Assembly (NCBI GenBank): GCA_019096195.1
Contig: JAGTXK010000105.1
Coordinates: forward strand, 81,324-145,323
Source: Boletus sp. NGJ
Taxonomy: Eukaryota > Basidiomycota > Agaricomycetes > Boletales > Boletaceae
Length of the DNA stretch: 64,000 nt
Reading direction: 5' to 3'
A model generated the notes under the pieces. It worked only from the letters and a program-made list of their open reading frames with translations, was not told the DNA's origin and made no database searches. This document shows positions 22,226 through 34,146 of the stretch, one piece after another (the stretch's first letter is position 1; the number at the start of each line of letters is the position of its first letter). Both the position numbers and the translations under genes were made by a program.

Positions 22226-25200
22226 TCAAAACACAGTCTCCACTTCGTTCTCGTCCCTCGGGTCCACGCAATGTTGTTTAATCCCATCCTGCTCCTCGGC
22301 ACTCTTGAACATCTTGCTCAGCGTAAACTTGCCGTCACATGCTATTCGGAACTCGTCCGCCCGCCGCGATCGGATCTGTTGGAGGTAGCACAGAATCCCT
22401 TGCGCATCCTGTGAGCGCACACAAAATTTCAGCGAACGTGAAAAAAAAAAGGTGGTCATTATACAGACGAACCTCGTGACAAAGTCGGACGTCGTCATTG
22501 AGCGTCGTAAACAAGAGACTCTCAATCTCTTCCGTCGGCGCGTCCAAGATGCCCAGCACCTTGGCAGAGCCGAGGATGGCGCCGGCACACGACGCATTGC
22601 GTTGCAGGTATTGCGAGTTGAAGGTGTCCAACGAAACTTTGGCGGGCTTCATCGCAGCCACGGATTCATCGAGCGCAGACTTGATCAGTTCCGAAACGTC
22701 GCTCAAGGAAGCCACTGCAGCGAAAATCGCATCGGTAAAAACATGTCGGTGTGAATCCCAGGGACACTCACCTTTTCTCGCCAGTTCTACGACGCGGACA
22801 TGCACTTCAGGATGGTTTTGGTCACATGTGTGTGCCCGACGAAGCGCTTGCGCAGCTTTCAAGTATTTCTCTACAAAAAAAAAAAAAAACGTAAAAACGT
22901 AAAAATCCCCTCGCCAGAAACGTCCGAATACGCACTCTGCCGTATCGCAACGTCAAACGAGGTCAGATTCACGTCTATATTGTCCTTTCCATACTCTCCC
23001 AGCGACCCAAGGAACTTGCTCGCCCGCTCCAACAGATCACCTGTCGTGACAAGTTTTAACCCCTCTGGATCGTCATCCGGGGACGGAGGTGCTTCGAGTC
23101 CCTTGTCTTCGTTCCGCTTGGTTGCTGCTCGCACTACGAACCGGAACGTGATATTGTATGCATGGAAACTAATAGAACGATGCCTTAATTCACCCTTTTG
23201 TGAGCTCGCGTCGTCATAGTCTTTAGAGGTTTCGGCCGTGGCTTTATGCGCCGCCTTCTTTGCCTTGTTGAGCGCTTTCTTGGACACCTCCGGCGAAGCC
23301 TCTGCCAACGAAGATCGGTTAGGAAGAACACATGCGACAAGCGGTTGCAAGCCGTACCCGGCGGCTGTAAGGATTTGATCATCGACGGATCGTCGTAGAG
23401 CTGAAGCCATATCTGGCAGCAAACCCGTTAGTATAGGATACTTGCGTAAAAGAAAAGTGTTACTCGAGCGCTCGACACCGCAGCGTGGATATATGCCAGA
23501 TGAGAGGGGAGATGGTCTTCCCACGTCAACAGTCTGTAAAAGTAAGATGAATCATGCGTGGTTTCAAGCGGTTGGGGTGGCATCGACGCACGAAAGGTAA
23601 GAGCTAAGCATGCTGATACGAAGCGAATACATGTGGAAGTCGTAATGCTCTTCCCGGAAATTGTTGAAGATCTAAAAGCAAGCTCCAGCGTCATCTTGGC
23701 GTATCGGACAGCGAAGCCTGTACCTTTTGGATATGGTTGAACGCCTTGAGCGCAAGATGGTACTTTCCCAACCGTCTCTGTGCCTCGCCCACTTCCATGA
23801 GATAATGCAACGCTTGCATCTCCAACAAGTCTGAGCTAGGGGATGCGTCTTTCTGGAGAGGCGGTCAGCGATAAGGGCAGGGGATGTTGTACGCGAGAAG
23901 GTCAACCTTGGTGAACAGCCCCAAGATTTTGTCTGCTTCGTCGATCATCCCTGCGCGCAATCGGTATTTACCCGACTTGGTGTTCAAATACCGATCTTGT
24001 CCGTCGAGTTTCCGAGCGTCCTCCATGGCACGCACGGCCCCAAAAGGGTCTCCAGCACGCTTCAGCACTCGCGCCTTTGTCATGTACAGCTCAGGCAGTG
24101 TCGGTGTATGTTCAATCGCAATGTGGAGAATCTCCAGCGATTTTTCATACTGTCCCAAGGAGGAATAGTGTTGTGCAAGAAAGTATAGCGCCCAGAGATA
24201 TTCTGTAGGATCTGAGGAGAGTGACGGTTGTGATGGATCTTTCGGTGTGACACTCGATCGAATGTCTTCAACAATCTCCTGGATCGACTGGAGCTTGAAC
24301 GGATCAACATAAAGCGTTTTGACGTCGCCAAAAAGGGAGGGTATTCCTTTCCGAAGTGCGCGCGCGAGATAAGGCTTCGCTAATTCCTTGAATTTCTCGT
24401 CTGCGGACGGTTTGAAAGGTTTAGTTTGCAATAGTATCCTAGCTTACCTTTCGCGATAGTCAGACCTAACTGTTGATGTGTATTCGCCTTTGGGTGCTTG
24501 CATGAGAATTCCTCGAGGATATCGAGTGCTTTTGCTCGGGACTCGTCAGTCAGGCTGTCTTTCATGGTGTAAGACCGTGCCAAAAGAGGTAAATATCGTG
24601 CGTGTTACCAAGATCGATGCCAGCGTTGGTAATAAAACCTTTGTAGTAGTCTTGACTGTCCGGATTTTGTTCAATCAGTTCTCTCCACGATCGTTCAGCT
24701 GCCTCTCCCCATTCCTCCTTTTGTGGACTCTCCGCGTCAGCAGACCACTTCAATTTTCCATAAAGACGTGCTTGTAGGGAGGATCAACAACCGAGAACAA
24801 GCAATCAATCGTTCCTCACCTCTGCATTCTGCGATTGCCGGACGATCAACCAACATTCTATCCTTTACCTTTCTATCAAGCAGAGACAAGGCTTCCTGCC
24901 ACTCTCCCAGCTCTTCCAGGAGACGGATATGGAAGAAAACCAGCTCTCCGTACTCGGGATCACGGGTAGGGACATTCTAAGATGCAAAATGAATGGAAGC
25001 AGTGACACGACGATGATCAAATCGCACCCGCAAGAAACCCTCCATATGATCCATGTAACGTCTTGCTTCTGCTACATTACCCACTAGCTTGTACGCAAGC
25101 GCGACGCCGACCCAGTGGACGCGTGAGTAAGGACGCAAACGAAGCATGTGAAGGCGCGATTCGAGGAGCGCGTCGTATTGGCGGCTATGCGTTTGGAGGA

Positions 25201-25661
25201 TAGATGTTTCTCGAATGATGTTGAAGTTGTCCTATATTCTCGAGGTCAGTCGGATGAAAAGATATGTCGCTGTCTTTGCCCACCTTGTCGATCTTGAGCG
25301 CCCTCATGTAGGACTTGAGGGCTTCTTCGTAATTGTGCTCGCCCTTTTGTACGAGGGCCCAAACGTGCCAACATATATGCGATTGGAGGTCTTTGAGCAT
25401 GCCCTCCTTTATCAGAGCTATACCTGCTTCGCGCTCGCCGAGGTGGACCATTACGAGGCCCTTCATGCACATGGTTTCTGTGACAGGTTAGATAAAATAC
25501 ACGGCCAAGAAATGATGGATGAACTCGCCCCCATGCTGTGGATATTTCTTGAGGATCTGGTCAGCGATTTTCCGCCCTCTCGAGAGCTGCTTATGTTCGT
25601 ATGTCTGCAGGAGCTCTGAGAAGAGCTTGCGCTCCTTTGGTGCCATGGGCTGCGAGGACAT
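22226..25661 (-). CDS. NAT1: NatA N-terminal acetyltransferase auxiliary subunit NAA15
   Basis: TPR scaffold that anchors the NAA10 catalytic subunit to the ribosome for co-translational N-terminal acetylation. Many exons on the minus strand read: N-terminal PKERKLFSELLQTYEHKQLS, GETMCMKGLVM, SHICWHVWALVQKGEHNYEE, YMRALKIDKDNFNIIRE, RPYSRVHWVGVALAYKL, DADEKFKELAKPYL-type middle blocks, EYLWALYFLAQHYSSLGQY, ELYMTKARVLKRAGDP and DKAEK-rich linkers with KKALNKAKKAAHKA, ending near KMFKSAEEQDGIKQ. The intron at 25478-25528 has a GC-AG border, and the conserved HGETxxMKG junction supports it. The C-terminal exon boundary is approximate. The gene is divergent from PDS5. Confidence 0.9.
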
Positions 25662-26068
25662 GACAGACGTTAGCTGGTGAGGTGTGTATGTTCCTCTTGG
25701 TAGGCGATGGCGTGTCGGTTGCCTCGAGGTGGACCGTGCTGGACCGAGATAATCTCCGGTCTATCGGAGTTTCAATTCTCCGAGTCATGCCGAGCAGCTC
25801 CTCGACGCCAGTCCTCACCGACAATGACCGCGTGCTGTGTGGCTTTATGATAATCCAAAGGACTGCTGTAGCACCACCACACGAATCGTCAACGCTCAAC
25901 TACAGATCGGCACACGCACACGCACGGCAGACAGTCGGACTCTGAACATTTACATCTCCGACCGGCTTCGCACTAAGCTACGACGCGCTTGGACGCGTTG
26001 ACCCGTCGAGCGACACTGTGCCAACCTCAATCAGGCCCCCGCTCGTGTCTCTGTCGACGTCCACGACG
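25662..26068. promoter_or_regulatory. Divergent upstream region, NAA15 / PDS5
   Basis: About 0.4 kb between two divergent housekeeping starts. A CA-rich stretch (cacacgcacacgcac) lies near 25914-25925. No TATA box is clear, as is usual for fungal housekeeping promoters. Confidence 0.4.
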
Positions 26069-29000
26069 ATGGTGGCACAAACGCGTACCGCCACTGCGCC
26101 CTCCAAGAAGCTCACTTTCAGCGAGAAGATCGTCGGCAGGTCCCTTTCCACCGACACGCTCCTCAAGAAGCTCAAGGCCCTCCATACCGAGCTCGCAGAG
26201 CTCGACCAGGAACTCGTCGACGTGAACTCGCTCTCACCCGTGCGCTCCCAGCTCATCAACACAACCCTCCTCCTCCACAGGGATAGGGGGGTCAAGGCGT
26301 ACACCGCTTGCTGTCTTGCGGACATCCTCAGGCTATACGCACCGGACGCCCCTTATACTCAAAACGAACTCAAGGACATCTTTCAGTTTTTCTTTAGGCA
26401 GCTTGCCGCCGGGCTCAAAGGAACCGATGCTCCGTATTACAACGAATACTTTCACCTTCTCGAATCCCTCTCTACCGTCAAGAGCGTGGTGCTCGTGTGC
26501 GATCTTCCGCACGCCGACGAACTCATGACGGAAATATTTCGTGAATTCTTTGTCCTCGTACGACGCGACCTTGCAAAAAAGATAGAATTATTCATTGCTG
26601 ACATCCTCGTCGCCCTCATTGACGAGTGCCAGTCCCTCCCCAACGATGTCTTGGATACCATTATGGGACAGTTCTTGGACAAGAATACGGTGCGTCGTGA
26701 AGCACGCTGATTATGATTTCTCGTTCGTGATACCCGTTCAGCGTCTGGATCAGCCTGCCTACAGACTCGCGGTGCAGATTTGCAACGCAACATCGGACAA
26801 ATTGCAGCGTCACGTCTGCCAATACTTTACGGACATCATCGTCACCAATTCACGCGACCTCGAGTCGGAGAGCGATTTTGATGAAATACGTACTGCACAC
26901 GATCTCGTCAAGCAACTCAGCAAGTCGTGTCCGTCCTTGCTGCACAGTGTAATACCACAGCTTGAGGAAGAACTCCGTGTGGACCAAGTTCAAGTGAGGT
27001 TGATCGTAACTCATGCACTAGGAGAGATGTTTGCGGAGAAGGGTGGCTCCGATCTCATCAGAAAGTATCCAACGACATGGAACGTGTGGTTGCTGCGCAA
27101 AAACGACAAGGCACCGACCGTGCGTCTGAAACTCGTCGAGAGCGCTAGGGGACTGCTCATGAACCTGCCTGAACATAGAGAGACTGTCGAAGGCAAGCCC
27201 CTATCCCAGAACCTGTAGACGACAACCTTGACACGCTCTTGAGTAGAAATGCTTCAACTCAAACTCCTAGACCCCGACGAGAAAGTTCGTGCTGCGGTGT
27301 GCAAAGTGTACTCTCAGCTCGATTACGAAACTGCGCTTCATTATGTTTCAGAAGCACAACTTCGGGCAGTTGCTGGCCGTGGAATGGACAAGAAACATGC
27401 CGTCCGTGTAGAGGCTATGAATGCGCTTGGTAAGCTGTACGGTCTTGCATATCCGGAGATGTATGTTTTTTTTTTTCCTCTCATGAGTGTCACGGTCTAA
27501 CACATTTATATCCAGCGAGAACGGTGACTCGTCCGCGGTCAGCCATTTCGCGTGGATTCCTAATGAGATCTTGCACATCTCCAACATGACGTCTGAAGCC
27601 AAAGCTGCTGCGGAGCAAGTCATTGCCGATTATGTTCTCCCGTTACCTTCGTCTTCCACTACTTCTGCCTCTACGTCGAAAAACGTCGAGGTTGATGAGG
27701 TAGCCTGGACAGATCACTTGCTCAATACCATGCAGCATCTAGATGACCTCGCTGTCAACACAATTCTGAGTATGAGTGGGATTAAAGCAAAGTGCGTTGA
27801 TCTGTTTTTTTCATTGTGGGCAACGGGGATCAACCTCGTGTATAGTCGCCCGACCATGTATGAGCATTATCTGCAAGCATGCATACAGAACAACGTAAGC
27901 CCTTTGTGGATGTCGTCGTAGTCTTCCTTATCGGTGCCTGTTAGGGTGGCGTGATCGACGAGAACGAGGAATCGATCATACAACGTTTAAACAACGTGGT
28001 CAAACACTTGTCTCGTGCGTAAATTTCAGGGTCGGATTCAATGCATTAACCCTCCATACTAGGACAATTTCCCGATCCCCAGAAAGCAGCTGAGGATATG
28101 CATGACTTTGCCAAGGCGAACGAGAACAGGCTTTACAAGTTACTCAAGACGTGTATGGATCCTCAGTCTGATCTGAAGAGCATCGTGAAAGCCTCAAACG
28201 AGTTTCTACGGCGCGTAGAACAATCGCTCGAGTCCACCCTCTCAACGATGACAATCTTTCTCCGTCGCGCGACGCTCCGCATCGTCAACCAATCTTCCAT
28301 CTCGACCCTCATCAAGAGAGTTCAAAAGTTGGCTCCGTTGTCGAAGCATGCCCAACAACTTTTAACTTTTATATCGAAACATTGTCCGATCCTCTATAAA
28401 CCCCATGTCAGCGAACTTACAAAGGCAATCGCCGATGAGAGGAACGTGATTCTGGCGGAGGTTGGCATGCATGCACTCGCAGCCGTGGCGAAAGCTGATG
28501 AATCCCAAGCGGCATTGGATAAGTATGTTTCTTTACACTATCTTGAGGCAGTCCACTCACATGGATTTCTTGAACGCAAAAGACGAACGCTAGAACGCAT
28601 AACGCGATTTGCGCTTGGAGAAAACCCCAAAATTGCCAAGTTTGCGGCTCGCTTATTGGCTTCGTTGAAGGATCATGAAGGTCCTTGTGTGGAAATCATT
28701 GAAGTACGTGAATTTGTCGGCGCTCAATTTTGCGATATGTTCATTCCTTTAAAGTCTATCTCGGAGAAGCTTTCGGAAGCTACGCCAGAGGAGCTCGTTG
28801 CCCATACGACCGTTCTAGCACAGATGGCGCGCTTCAAGCCTGACGCATTTGAACATAGGAGTGATACGATCATGGCATTCTTGATTAAGAAATTGCTAAT
28901 GGGTCGACGGTCAAAAGATCCAGTAAGAATGCTGCACTCACTCCGGATTGAGTCCTGACTTATTTTCGTGATCAAGGAGGAAATGGACGTCGATGACGAC

Positions 29001-30805
29001 TGGGTGGAGGATGACAATATGATGCCAATGCAAAAGGCCAGGATCCTTGCGCTGAAAGTTTGCCGGAATCGGTGTCTTGCCAACGCGTCTGCAGAAACCG
29101 CATTGGAGCTTGCTACACCCGCGCTTAAAATGTTTTCAACATTACTCGAACATTCTGGATCATTTTCAGCAGATGCGCCGGACAGGTTAGGTTTTCGAGC
29201 GGCCATGGTATTTGGGACTCGGGGCTGATGCATCACACGTAGTCCGCCGGTGAAGTCACGCATGCGACTGCAAGCCGCTGTATCGCTTTTACACCTTTCT
29301 ACAGTCGAAGCGTTTGCAAACGTGATAAATAACAACTTTATATGGCTCGCGATCACAGTCCAGGTAAGGAGTCGCTTCGAACTGACGTGCTCGCTGATGG
29401 TGATGCGCATTTGCTCAGGACCCATGCTACCATGTTCGAATAATCTTTTTAACGAAACTCGTGTCTCTCCTGACCGCACGTAAACTCCCGCCACGCTTTA
29501 ACACGATACCTTTCCTTACAATCCATGATCCTGAGGCCGATATTCGAGACAGGGTGAGCCCTAGTCTACGCAATCCGGTACTGAACATTGAAGCCTTTTC
29601 TAGGCCATAGCTTATATTTCGTTTATCTCGAGATCTATCCCACTCGCCGCACGCGTCGATCAACTAGAAATAATTTTCATCCGTCTTCTTCATCTCCTCG
29701 CGCATCATCCCGATTTTTCTACCGCGCACGAGAACATGCAAGAGATAGCGAAGTGGCTATTCCTCTTCTCGTCTGGGTCCATTCTTATTCACTCGTCTCT
29801 TCTTTTAGATACATTGAGTTTTACCTCGATTTGATCGCGAGTTCTGATAACATTGCGCTCCTTTACCACCTTGCGATGAAAGCCAAGACCGTGCGTGACT
29901 CTGAATCGCATACATACAGCGAGGTGCGAAGATTTTCGCCCGACTTGCAGACGTTTGTTCAACCCCCTTGCATATCACTGAATCTAGAATCTCTATACGA
30001 CGGCAGAGCTCGCCCAAGAGTTGATCAAGGCCCGTACGCAAGCTCGCTCGTGGACCCTTCAGAGTTACCCCGGTAAAATCAAACTGCCCTCGGACATTCT
30101 GCGTGCGCTTCCGAATCCAGAATCTGTCACCAAGGTAAGCGACAAACTCCGACGGAGGTTTGTGTTGAGAGACGGTACAGGTGGTCAAAACACAATATCT
30201 ATCCGAGGAAACCGTCGCTTGGCTGAAGGAGATTAGGGGACACAAGCCAGCCGCGGCCACCAAGGTACGTCGAATAGCAGATTACATCCTCACTTGTGAT
30301 CCGCTGATGCCCTGATCTGTAGGAGAAGAAACGGGAACCAAGAGAGACGAAGGATGGCAAGTCTCCGCCTGCCAAACGTAAAGCTTCTCGAGCTCGAGCA
30401 AACGGCGCGCAAAAGTGGGTTCTCGGGCGATGTGGAGTACAGCTTCTCGCTGACGTCAAACTTCTCAACAGGCGCCTGAAGACGCAAAAGTCGGCACGAT
30501 GGAACAGTGATCAATCAGACGAAGAAGAAGAAGAATCTGATGAGGATTCTGTTCTTGATCCATCAGAGAAAGCGACGTCCCCGAGACGCTCTAGTTCGGT
30601 GCCAAGCGAAGCCGGTCAGGACAGCAATAAAGAAGAGGACGGCGGCGAACCGTCAGAACGAGAGAAGAAATTCGGTAGGAAGGCTAGAGCGAAGGCGCAG
30701 GTGAGTCACCATGCAGCGCGGTGGACCGACGATGTTGATAGGGTCGAAAAGGAGAAGATAAGCAAGCATGTAAAGAAGAGTACGACGCGACCAAGAAAGT
30801 CTTGA
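26069..30805 (+). CDS. PDS5: Sister-chromatid cohesion regulator Pds5
   Basis: HEAT-repeat protein that binds cohesin with Wapl/Eco1 and controls cohesion and loop size. It is spread over many exons. The N-terminus KLTFSEKIVGRSLSTDTLLK leads into LADILRLYAPDAPYTQNELK, YFHLLESLSTVKSVVLVCDL, SLPNDVLDTIMGQFLDKN, YVSEAQLRAVAGRGMDKK and FISKHCPILYKPHVSEL, typical Pds5 helices. The C-terminal tail is acidic then basic (SDEEEEESDED, KKFGRKARAKAQ, KKSTTRPRKS), consistent with a nuclear localisation and DNA-binding tail. An upstream in-frame ATG at 26018 would add 17 residues. The last exon may instead splice at a GTGAGT near 30700. The length (about 1,200 residues) fits the family. Confidence 0.9.
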
Positions 30806-33036
30806 CGATGTGTTCCGACGCGGTACTTGTGGATCGTGTACAGCCTATTCGTGATGCCTTGTATTGCTATGCATGTTCTATTGCTCTCGCGATCTCTACT
30901 ATTATACTTTTGATTTGTCTTCGTGCAGGTTGTGAGTTGACGCGCAGCGCCATGAATGTAAGTTACATCAATGCTGGTCGTGCATCCGTAGCGTCAAAGA
31001 CTTGGGTTTTCTATCTGCATGTGATATCCCTACAGCCTTCTGGCGTAGTAGGGATTGGAAGAAGGCGAGTGTCCCCTTTAGCTTCTTCGCTTTGAATTTT
31101 TGACTGTGGTACATCGGGCAAGCTTGGACAATGCTGTCAGTCTGTCACGGACGTGCTACTACTTGACCTCTGCACACGAGAGTGCTGGTTCAACTCAACT
31201 GTCAGGTATATTCTTTAGGGAACCATACCTTTAAACCCGTAGCTACTCTGATACCTCCCCCAGTTCTCGTACAATCTCAGTCCTGGGGCTTTACTTGGCC
31301 GCATCAGCTGTTCAACACTCTTCGCCGTGCGATCATCCATACGGTGGTGTCCAATACCCTCGTAGGCGCACAGTAACCGAGTCCCCGATCCTGAACCATT
31401 CCCCCGCACTCGATTCGCCAGGCGATGGAGGCGGAGATCCGCCAGTAACCGCGAAACGCTCTTATCGGCGCACTCCGGAGTGTGAGGTTACCTCTATAGA
31501 AACCGCCTTGTTGATGGTCTGCATCATCAGATCCATTATCGCTCACAACTGACGGTTTCGTCAGGGAGGGTATACTCGCCAAGGCGACGTCTCGATAAGA
31601 GCGTTTCGCGGCCAATGACGGATCTCCGCCTCGATCGCCTGGCGAATCGAGAGCGGGGGGTTCGGGGCTGAGGACTCAGTGACCGTGCGCCCAAGATTGA
31701 ACGCCACCATAGGGATAATTGCACGGCGAAGAGTGTCGAACAGTTGATAGTCCTAGGATTGAGACTCTACGAGAACTGAGAGACTCATCAAAGTAGCTGC
31801 AGGTTAAATACTAGAAGACTCGTTCCTATAGTGATATGGTTCCTTAAAGAACATACCTGACAGTTGAGTTGAATCAGCACTCGTGTGCAGATGTCAAGTA
31901 CTTGGCACGTTCGTGACTCGGACAAATACAATGTCGGGCCGCCAGAGGTCTTCATTGCCTAACCTCTTCTCTCACATCAACTCTGTTCCTCAATCCATTC
32001 TACTCGTGTCCGAGCGCAAAACTCGTCGACTTGTTTATGCGTGCCCTGGGAGCATGGATCGTGAATACACGCCCCCTCCGCTTGGCAGTGCGTCAGATTC
32101 TCCATACTCACCCGAGGTACTTCTGGTCAAAAAGAGGTCAGGTCCTACCGTATGGCGGGATCGACTCTTCCAAAGCACGGTTTGACCGAGCCGTCGTGAC
32201 AAACTGCGGGTATTAAATCCCCGAGGTAGCTCAATTTCATTAGACGAATGGATGCGCGTACTGGGATAAGCCTTTTTTTCTTTTCTTTTTCCCCGGGCCG
32301 CTAACATGGTTTGTTTTTGGGGGCGGGATGCGATTCGAGGACGCGTCATAGGGTGTCTCTCCACCTTTTCCAAAAGGAAGCTTTACACGAATAGGCTACG
32401 TGAGTCGTCGATTCTCATATAGATTTTGATTCCTTGTTTGATGAAACTTCTCGATCAACTCCGAGTTGCCTTGCGAGACAGTCTTAGGGGTCGATGTGTT
32501 TTCCGATCAGTGTTAACTTGCAAAGGATTGACTACCGCACGCAAGCCGAGAGCCTAGTGCCAGGACGCGACATCTCGACTGAGCCTTCCCCTTGTCAGTT
32601 TTTGATACACGCTTCTGGTGCCTGTGCGAGGGAGCCTGAAGGATATTTCAAAGTCTCAGACGCAGAAATAGTAAGCCAAATCGGTGCAGTAGGGCTCCGG
32701 ATCAAGATCAGGTACAAGTACCTGTGACAACGGCGCCGAAAGAGCAATGTTGATTCCAGGCGCGGTCGAAGAAAGGGCGATAAAGATACATGTGTCCATG
32801 TTATGTGACGAACCTTCTAATGCTATGAGAGTGCGGCGGGATACACGTGTTCCTCGTGGAAGGTCGGAGAATACTATACAGATAACAAGATGGAATTTCG
32901 GTACAGGATCACCCGAACCGTTTTACAACTTGGATGAAACCTGGATGATAAAATATTCGTGTGTTTGAGAGTGTGGGATCACGGATCGGAATACAAGATG
33001 TGGTATGTGATAGTGAAAGGGGATGTTACCCAAATA
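30806..33036. other. Intergenic stretch holding a large palindrome
   Basis: About 2.2 kb between two 3' ends (PDS5 and the CBS gene converge). No coding sequence is convincing. Its main content is the inverted repeat annotated separately. A T-rich tract (ttttttcttttctttttccccggg) lies near 32273-32297. Confidence 0.5.
31120..31945. repeat. Long imperfect inverted repeat (palindrome, arms about 350-400 bp)
   Basis: The left arm (about 31120-31490) matches the reverse complement of the right arm (about 31580-31945) over nearly its whole length, at roughly 75-80 percent by eye. Exactly shared blocks include TTCAACTCAACTGTCAGGTA, ACACTCTTCGCCGTGC, CTCGATTCGCCAGGCGAT and GCGAAACGCTCTTATCG. Homology fades gradually at the outer ends. 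The inner spacer is under about 90 bp. No transposase or clear target-site duplication is seen. It could be a fold-back transposon/MITE, an inverted duplication, or the template of a long hairpin RNA. Confidence 0.88.
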
Positions 33037-33790
33037 TCATGTACCCCGGCGAGAAACGAAATTCTGTGAGGAAATGATAAGATGGCGTCCCCACGAAGGC
33101 TGGGTGGAATACCCACCTCCAAATCTTGTGACGTCGCAACGGCAAGTACGAACTTTCTGTTGGAATCCGTCACTAGATCGCTGTCAATCCATTGCACAGT
33201 TGAGAACATCTGAGTTGACTCACCTAGCGCAAAGATATTGTCGCGCAAAAACTCCGCCAACTCAGCGAGGGGGGTGTCAGGTGTGATGATAGTGTATGGA
33301 TGTTCACTGCGCTGGAACCTGGACATGTATTCCTTGACGGAATCATTCTAATGAAATAGCCGAGGAAGGTGAGTCAACAGTAGATATGAAAAGTAGGCGA
33401 TCAAGTAAGAGAAGAACGTACTGGATTTGCTTGTCCTGCCTGCCATTTTGCTCTCAGTAAGGCAGCATCGACGTAACCAACTGGTCGTCTGTTCTTGTCG
33501 AGGACCCTGCGAGAAAGAGGGTAGGGTCAGTCGACATATGCGGAGTGAAGGATAATCACGGTATGTGAGAGAAATCGCGCTCGTATGCGAGCTCGATTGC
33601 ACGCGAGATGGATTCGTCAGCTGGGAGCGAGAAAGCTGGAGGTAGTTGGAGATCCTAGAGGGATCGATAGGTTCAGTGTGGCCTGTACAGAAACTGTGCA
33701 CACCTCCACGACTGCACCGCGGTACCTGTCTACTGGTAACATCGAGATGGTGTGTACTGCAGGAACTGCAGAGAGAATGGAGGTAGCCAT
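33037..33790 (-). CDS. Small CBS-domain-pair protein
   Basis: Stand-alone CBS pair (Bateman module), probably an adenine-nucleotide-sensing regulator; its partner is unknown. About six exons read EDLQLPPAFSLPADESISRA, YERDFSHIPVLDKNRRPVGY, VDAALLRAKWQAGQANP, KEYMSRFQRSEHPYTIITPD, TPLAELAEFLRDNIFAL, VTDSNRKFVLAVATSQDLE and end NFVSRRGT. All junctions keep phase with canonical GT-AG borders. ATG 33790 is chosen; ATG 33742 (MLPVDRYRG) is an alternative start nearer the first CBS motif. The total of about 150-180 residues is the usual size for this fungal group. Divergent from MLH1. Confidence 0.85.
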
Positions 33791-34146
33791 CTTCACGATG
33801 GAGGTTGCAATGTCCGCTCTGCCGCTCTGAGCTGTCGCTGCGGGCTTGCACGTGATCTCAATCAAATGCCTCTGGCGTGCCGCTCAACTTTGTTTCAATG
33901 ATCCACAACATTGATTTAACTTGACTGTGTTTTATTCTTTACCCAGTTTCGCCTCAAGTTATGATCTGAGCCAGCACGTGACGACTTCATAGACGCGGTC
34001 GAAGGAGTCGACGCATCTTTGTAGTTAACTCGTGAATGCCCTGGGTAGGTATCGTTGTCGCCAAAAGTTGAACTTCTGGGCACACGGTCGCTCTGTACAA
34101 ATCTTGTACACTCCGAATTTTTGTTTGTCCCTCGGCATCACATAGT
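33791..34146. promoter_or_regulatory. Divergent upstream region, CBS protein / MLH1
   Basis: About 0.36 kb shared between two start codons. No specific operator is recognised. Cell-cycle MCB (ACGCGT) elements, common for repair genes in yeasts, are not evident. Confidence 0.35.
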
